DNA from: Fistularia commersonii
Taxonomy: Eukaryota > Chordata > Actinopteri > Syngnathiformes > Fistulariidae
Direction of reading: 5' to 3'
NCBI GenBank assembly: GCA_037954325.1
Contig: JBBMNZ010000003.1
Location: 14,366,892 to 14,430,891 of the forward strand
DNA length: 64,000 bases
The notes beneath the pieces are model-generated. The model made no database searches. It was not told the DNA's origin and was given only the letters and a program-made list of their open reading frames with translations. Within the stretch, counting starts at the first letter, position 1. Each line of letters opens with the position of its first letter. Of this stretch, positions 58,481-64,000 are shown in pieces. Made by a program: the position numbers and the translations under genes.

Positions 58481-61400
58481 TTAGTAACGCTCTATCACAT
58501 GGTGTTTAAAAAGTGGATCCTCGGCTTCAGGGCAGGCGAGAACATGTTGTCCTCCTACCTGTCGCTTGAGAAACAGGATGTAGGCAGTGTGCTGACGCTG
58601 CCTGACCACACGAGAGCCTCTGCTCTCAAACACAAGTGCGTCATCGTAGGTTAACCAGCGGTTGTTGAGTTGACGTTCGGCATTGATCCCATCACTGATG
58701 TAGTGGCCTGACAGGAGAACGTGCTGTGCTATTTTGAAACTCAAATGAAGAAACCATATTGCTACAGATCGAATGGAGGTTGGTCTCACCGCTTGTGGTG
58801 GTGCAGCCCATGTGGTTGATGATGCTCACAAGGTTGTAGCTGGCGCTGCCCTGAAGTGACACGTGACAAAATTGTATACATTCACCCTAATCAACTACCC
58901 ATCCAGACTAAAGGTGGAAATCATCGGTAACAGACAGCATCAAAATTGCAAACAATTACTTGGAGCCTTTATATAACTAGAGACAAGTAGAGATTAATTG
59001 AAAGAGAAAAAATGTAAGTGCGTAAAAAAAATTAAAGCTGAAAGAAACACCAGTATATGCATTTTTTATAGAAAAATGCATATGCACACCCTCCTCCCCA
59101 GATAGGAAATTTTCATATCCTATCTGCTCTTTTCCATGAAGCAATGAGCCAGAGATGCTTTTTACTGTCACCTGATTGGAGGGCACGTCTAGGTTCCTGA
59201 GGATGGACACGTTGTCATGGAGCTTCATTAGCTGGTTGGACGATGTGAACCTGAAGCGCTTTAGATGGAGGACCAGCACTCTTTGAAAAAACAACGACAA
59301 AACAAACACATTAACTACACTGGAGGAACTCAGATTATGTCCGGTATTGGGGAATGCGACTTCATTGACCTTGGCAGGGTGCTGAAGGTCAAGCGCAGGC
59401 TCGACACATCTCCTCCACACTTGCAGGTAAACTCCAATGGTTTCTCCTGCAACGGGGAACGGAGCTCACATGTTGTCACTTCAGCCATGCCACCATTTGC
59501 ACAATAAAAAACCAATACACAACAAACAAATAGAGTGCGCCTGTGACCTTCAGGTAGTCCTGCAACATCTGCTCCACGGTCCCACCGAGTGGTACCAAGT
59601 CCAGGGACAGACTGGTGAAGTCCTCCTGTCTGCTGGATTCAGAACCACAGCTACGGACAAACAAACAGGTGGGCATCATCAACACACAATCTGTTTGTTG
59701 TGTCCAAGGTTACGTTTTGGCTTGTGGTTGATGTCGTTGCTCATTTTTCCTTACCTTCAAACTTCACGTTTGGTGCTGAACCTTATATTCAAGCATCTGG
59801 CTTTGTTTTGTTGTTTGCAGTGAAGCACCTAACTCTGTCTAACATTGCAGGTTTTAGTCTATTTATTTTGTGGAAGGGACCAAGTTCCTTCCACAAAGTC
59901 CAAGTACAAGTCCAAAATAATGAGGCTAGATTTGAGCTCCTTGGTTTTGTTTGTTTTTTTCATTTTGATGTATACATTTAATTGAATATCCTGTTGTTTT
60001 TTTATAGCTTTCATTTATGCCTGTATTTGTTTTAGCTTATATATAAGTTCTAGTCTAGTCTAATGTTCTGGGTTTTCACTTGCTTTTATATATTTACATG
60101 ATAGCTGAACAGACTGCTTTAGCTCCTCAGACTTGTCCACACCACACAAACGTCTAAATTTTGGCACCATGACCGTGACACTGATCACTCGGCGAAGAAC
60201 AAAATAGTATTCATCACAGCCACCATGGAATACTGGCAACCATCTTGAAGTGTGAACATAAAGAGTTGGCATATTGTACCTTTTACAAGTCCTTGTGCTC
60301 TCCATTTTAAACACCAGGTGCTCTTCCACAGGGCAGCTGAAGGATTGGCCTATGTTGGCTGCTGCCGTCTGAAGTGAAGGGCCAAGACCCCTCATCTGAG
60401 CCAGGACTGAGGTGAGGAATTCATGCGCATCCTGCAGAAGGACAAAACAAGTAAATCTAGGGTAGCTATCAGGAACAATCACATGGAGATTAAACAACAG
60501 ATGATGGACTGACCTTCTGTTGGAGATCACTGAACTCAGGAGCAGAGTCTGAGACTGTCTGCTTGAATCTCAGGAGAAGCTGAATCTTGAGGAGAATGTT
60601 ACTGGAGTTGTGGAATTCCCTGATGTCCATCAAGGCTCTTGAGAATGAGAGGAAGAAAGCTCTGTTGTTCGGACTTTAATGACAGTCAAACTAAAGTATG
60701 ACGGTGGTCTGGGTTGGGGCAACAGCTTTAGATTAGTAAAATTCACCTCTGCGATTCACTAATTTGTTTTCGATCTGCAGCAGCTACATTTAAAACCCCC
60801 CACTGCTATTCAGGGATGTATGACTAAGTGCTCCGAGTCTGAGTGGAGCCTCACAGCAACTCCCTGGCGACCAACCTGGTCCTCCAATAAATGAACTGCC
60901 TGAATGCCAGCAATAAATGGGATGTTTAAATACCGGTAAAAAGCTGCTCAGAAAAGTAATGGTTTATCTACTGACAGCAAACACTGGGCTCAGAATTCTG
61001 TGCTTTCTCTTGCTTTCCAGAGTGAATGACAACACAATGATAGAAAAAAAGCGTGGTGTTATTTTGCATCTTTTACTCCTGAGAAATACTGTGACTAATT
61101 CACGATGAGGCCCAAAGGCAGATGCAAGCAGGAGCTGGTGCGCTTTCAAACCAGGTGGAGGGGTGTGTTGCAGTGTGTTGCACCTGTAAAGTGTAGCATT
61201 GGGACTCGAACGCCAAATGTCCTCCTGGCGGCTGATGTCTCTGAAGAAGTCCTGCAGTGTCAAGAGGCTCTGCAGAGTTGAGTTCATATAGCAGATCTGT
61301 GCTGGGTTTGGAAATCTGAAACAAACATGGTCAAAGGCATAGATTTTCAAATTGCGTGTCTACTAAAATATTCTAGATTCTGTTAACTTATCATGCATTT

Positions 61401-63413
61401 TCAACTCATGGTTGTTAATAATAGGCTGTCACTTTTGGCTTTGACTTTCCTTTCCTTCGTTTACATTTTAGTATGCATACCGAATATACCATTTGCCTTT
61501 TTGTTAGGCTTGTCTGGTTCTTTGTGCCTTCTTTCGATTGGCATTTAGCTTCCTAATGTTTCTGTTTGTCACCATTTGTTTTTTCTTACCATTAAGCTCA
61601 TGTTTTGATTTATTAAAAGGTCCATGCATTTTTTTAGCTTTTAACCCTCTGAAGCCTTTTTGTCGTAATTATATTTTTTCATGCCAAATTTTAGTTTGTA
61701 AGAATGTTCTTGTACTCTTCATATTGGTACCTGTTGATTTTTTAAATTATTGTTTATTCCATTTTGTTTAGCTGACATTTGTTGCTTAGCTCATGATTTT
61801 TTAGCTTGTCTTTGTCCATCTTAGCTTTTGTTACATTTGGCTTCTCAGCCAAGGGATCTGCTCCCGCTCCTTTGGAAGTTTTGTTGCCTCCATATGATTT
61901 CAAGTGCACTTTGTGACTCACCCTCGACATCTGACCTGTGGAAACCAGAACGGCTGCTCAGCTGTAGTTATGTCATCCTTGTCCCCCGATTCCCCCTCGG
62001 CATCCTTGATGTTTTTAAACTGCACTGCCTTCTGCTGGTGGAAGGAGTTGTGGATCTGAGCTGCTGAGGCACGACATCTTCTGTGCTGGGGATAGTAATA
62101 GAAAACAAAACAACACCAACAACAACAACAACAACAATGTTTGATTCATGTCAAGTTGCCTGGAAATAGCTCATATATTTTTGCTGCTACAGCTGAACTC
62201 AAATGTACCTTTAACCAGCGCCAACGCCATCGCCAGCACCATGTTCTTCTGGCCTTCCTGAACGGAGGGGTGGTTCTCTCTTTTGAGAATCTGGTTATGA
62301 ACAAAAACGGTTATTTCAGTTTTGTGTTATTGTAAAATGCATGGTATTTAGAAATACTTGATCGAAGCATGAAATTAAATAATAAAAATGTCCCGCTGCA
62401 CAGATGATATCAATGTATGCTTGTGAGGTAACTATGTGAAGTTGTTGCAGAATCTCGCAATTTATAAATCCCTTCTAAGGAATTATTTCTTTATTTTCTG
62501 GTAACATGTCTGTTTGACAAAAGTGTCACTACCTTCAGATGATTCATCAAAAAATTAAAAGTTTAAATTCTAACGTGCTACCTTCTAATTGCACGTCAGA
62601 ATTTAACGGATGGATCTTGTTATGATATATCTTACACATCATTCAAGTGGTATGATGTCCAAAAACAAGTGGCATCCCCCTAGGATCAATTTTAGAACCA
62701 CAATTGTACATTTTTGTTTAAAAACTCTCAAGTGGGCAAAAAGGTTGCTACGCAGCTGGGTATGTTCATCGGGAAAAAGAACTTATCCAAACCAAGTTTT
62801 TTGCACCTTTATGATATAGATTTTTATGTTGTAAAAATTTTAGTCACAGAATGGACTTTCTGCCGTTTGTCAGGTTCTGTGTTTTTTCTTCTGAGTTTCA
62901 CATGTGAAACCATCAAAAACAAATACATTTATACCCCAGCCATAACAGCAACAAAGAGATGAAAATGTTTCCATGTTGCTATGAGAAGAACTGTGGGAAA
63001 TGTATCTCAAAATTTGGAAAACATTGCTTAGGAAAGTAAGGGAGAATAAAAAAATAAGATGCTGACAAAGGTTCAGATAAGCCCTGTAATAGGATGTAAG
63101 TCTGTTACAAAAGCAGCCTCTCTTGTTGAATCTTGTTAAAATCAGCTCTGTTAAGACACTTTAAAGATAGTGAAAAGTAAAAATAGTGGGGGAAAAAATT
63201 GCATTACACAATAACTGATGAATTTCCTGAAATTTACAAAAAAAATAATAACGATATCAGTATCAATATCATAATAATATCAATTCTAATGTAACGTTTA
63301 ACTTGACTTCTGACAAGACAACATTGCCTCCATAGGCGGTAGAACGGAAAGAAGAATTATTTTCCTCACCTTCTCTGGGAGCTGCTTATCTTCACAATTT
63401 CAACTGCCTCCAT
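58481..63413 (-). CDS. USP37-like ubiquitin-specific protease (11 coding exons, 424 aa)
   Basis: Minus-strand exons in transcript order: 63413-63370, 62290-62209, 62085-61922, 61315-61184, 60637-60514, 60431-60280, 59650-59548, 59446-59370, 59280-59172, 58850-58790, 58707-58481. All phases agree, giving 424 residues ending ERY. The peptidase C19 domain fills residues from about 98: Cys box NPAQICYMNSTLQSLL, QQKDAHEFLTSVL, zinc-type pairs TCKSCG and FTCKCG, RVLVLHLKRFRFTSSNQL, His box TTTSGHYISDGIN and RWLTYDDALV. Catalytic Cys, His and Asp are all present, so an active deubiquitinase is expected. It lacks the PH-like and UIM regions of full USP37 and resembles the short USP37-like proteins of teleosts. 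The usual Gly of the Cys box is Ala. An alternative donor (CAG|GTAGGA) at 58559 could replace the last 26 residues. Which paralogue it is stays open. Confidence 0.85.
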
Positions 63414-64000
63414 GTCGTCTGTGAATGTCTGCTTCTGTCCAGAGAAACTCAATGGTCAACCTTCGCATAAAGTTCCAATGTAATGCCCACCATCTTTCAC
63501 ACGACAAGCCCAAGAACACAACCGACAAATGGTAAACAAACCGTTTTCCGGCAGCACAGCATTTTCCCTCCTGCTTGAATTTCATCGATAAATAGATGTT
63601 TTTTGCTCGTTTGTGTCTTAATGATACTAACAATTGTTGATGGAACTCTGAACTGCGATGCTAACTGCCTTTCATGTCTTTGGATGTGAAGCTGCTGATC
63701 AAACATTCTCTAAACATTAAAAAGCGGAATGTTTTTTTCTAACTACCTATTGGATTCTTGCTTTTGTTGTTTCAGAGGTACTTTTCATAAAAATAATACT
63801 TCCCATTGTACTTATTGAACCTTTAAGGTAAATCATAAACAAGTTCAACTTTCTGTCATAATATACCTGTACTTGTAAAGAACCTTTAAATAGGAGTACT
63901 ACCTTTAGTACCCAGGTTTTAACAGATATTTCGAACACACATTTTATAACCATACGCAACTTTCTAATGTATTTCTTACACTTCTAAAAGTTTTCTTTTG
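63414..64000 (-). promoter_or_regulatory. 5' flank of the USP37-like gene
   Basis: AT-rich with no CpG island. The minus strand just upstream of the ATG (63414-63500) may be 5' untranslated exon. Open frames have no protein motif. No other feature seen to the window end. Confidence 0.3.

Noticed and set aside
61100..61324. Open frame overlapping the USP Cys-box exon
   Set aside because: A different frame of the same exon (61184-61315); the frame giving the Cys box joins in phase with both neighbours.

Overview
The window is vertebrate nuclear DNA, most likely from a ray-finned (teleost) fish. Genes are split into short exons with GT-AG introns. Intergenic DNA is AT-rich and full of CA/TG, GATA and TTTTG microsatellites. 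The mobile elements (RTE-type LINE pieces, tRNA-derived SINEs with LINE-like tails, hAT elements, TTAA-flanked MITEs) are typical of teleosts. I joined exons by hand and checked that splice phases agree; no gene model rests on transcript data.

Layout. 1-1.3 kb: an RTE LINE fragment on the minus strand that runs off the left edge. 2.5-5.0 kb (+): a seven-exon, 211-aa transmembrane adaptor that I read as LIME1-like. 11.7-19.2 kb (+): slc2a4rg of the SLC2A4RG/ZNF395/ZNF704 family (376 aa, nine coding exons). An RTE 3' end and a dying hAT transposon sit in one of its introns. 20.4-21.8 kb: SINE/LINE debris. 23.0-25.7 kb (-): gtf2a2, the TFIIA gamma subunit, exactly 109 aa. 26-45 kb: a gene desert with several candidate regulatory blocks and a 1.2-kb polypyrimidine tract. 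45.6-46.6 kb (+): intronless foxb1. 46.6-58.4 kb: a second gene-poor stretch. 58.5-63.4 kb (-): an eleven-exon USP37-like deubiquitinase of 424 aa.

The genes do not form one pathway. LIME1 and SLC2A4RG are neighbours on human 20q13.33, while GTF2A2 and FOXB1 lie close together on human 15q22.2, so the window joins two conserved blocks. The deserts on both sides of foxb1 fit the usual landscape of a developmental transcription factor gene.

I did not find a new biological system. The observations most worth following are: three 3' splice sites in two genes whose polypyrimidine tract is replaced by a TG microsatellite; a hAT end only 17 bp from an slc2a4rg acceptor, so the branch point probably lies in transposon DNA; a duplicated exon in the LIME1-like gene; a near-perfect 41-bp palindrome; two TTAA-flanked MITEs; and an exact 24-bp match between the foxb1 3' flank and a site 5.7 kb downstream.
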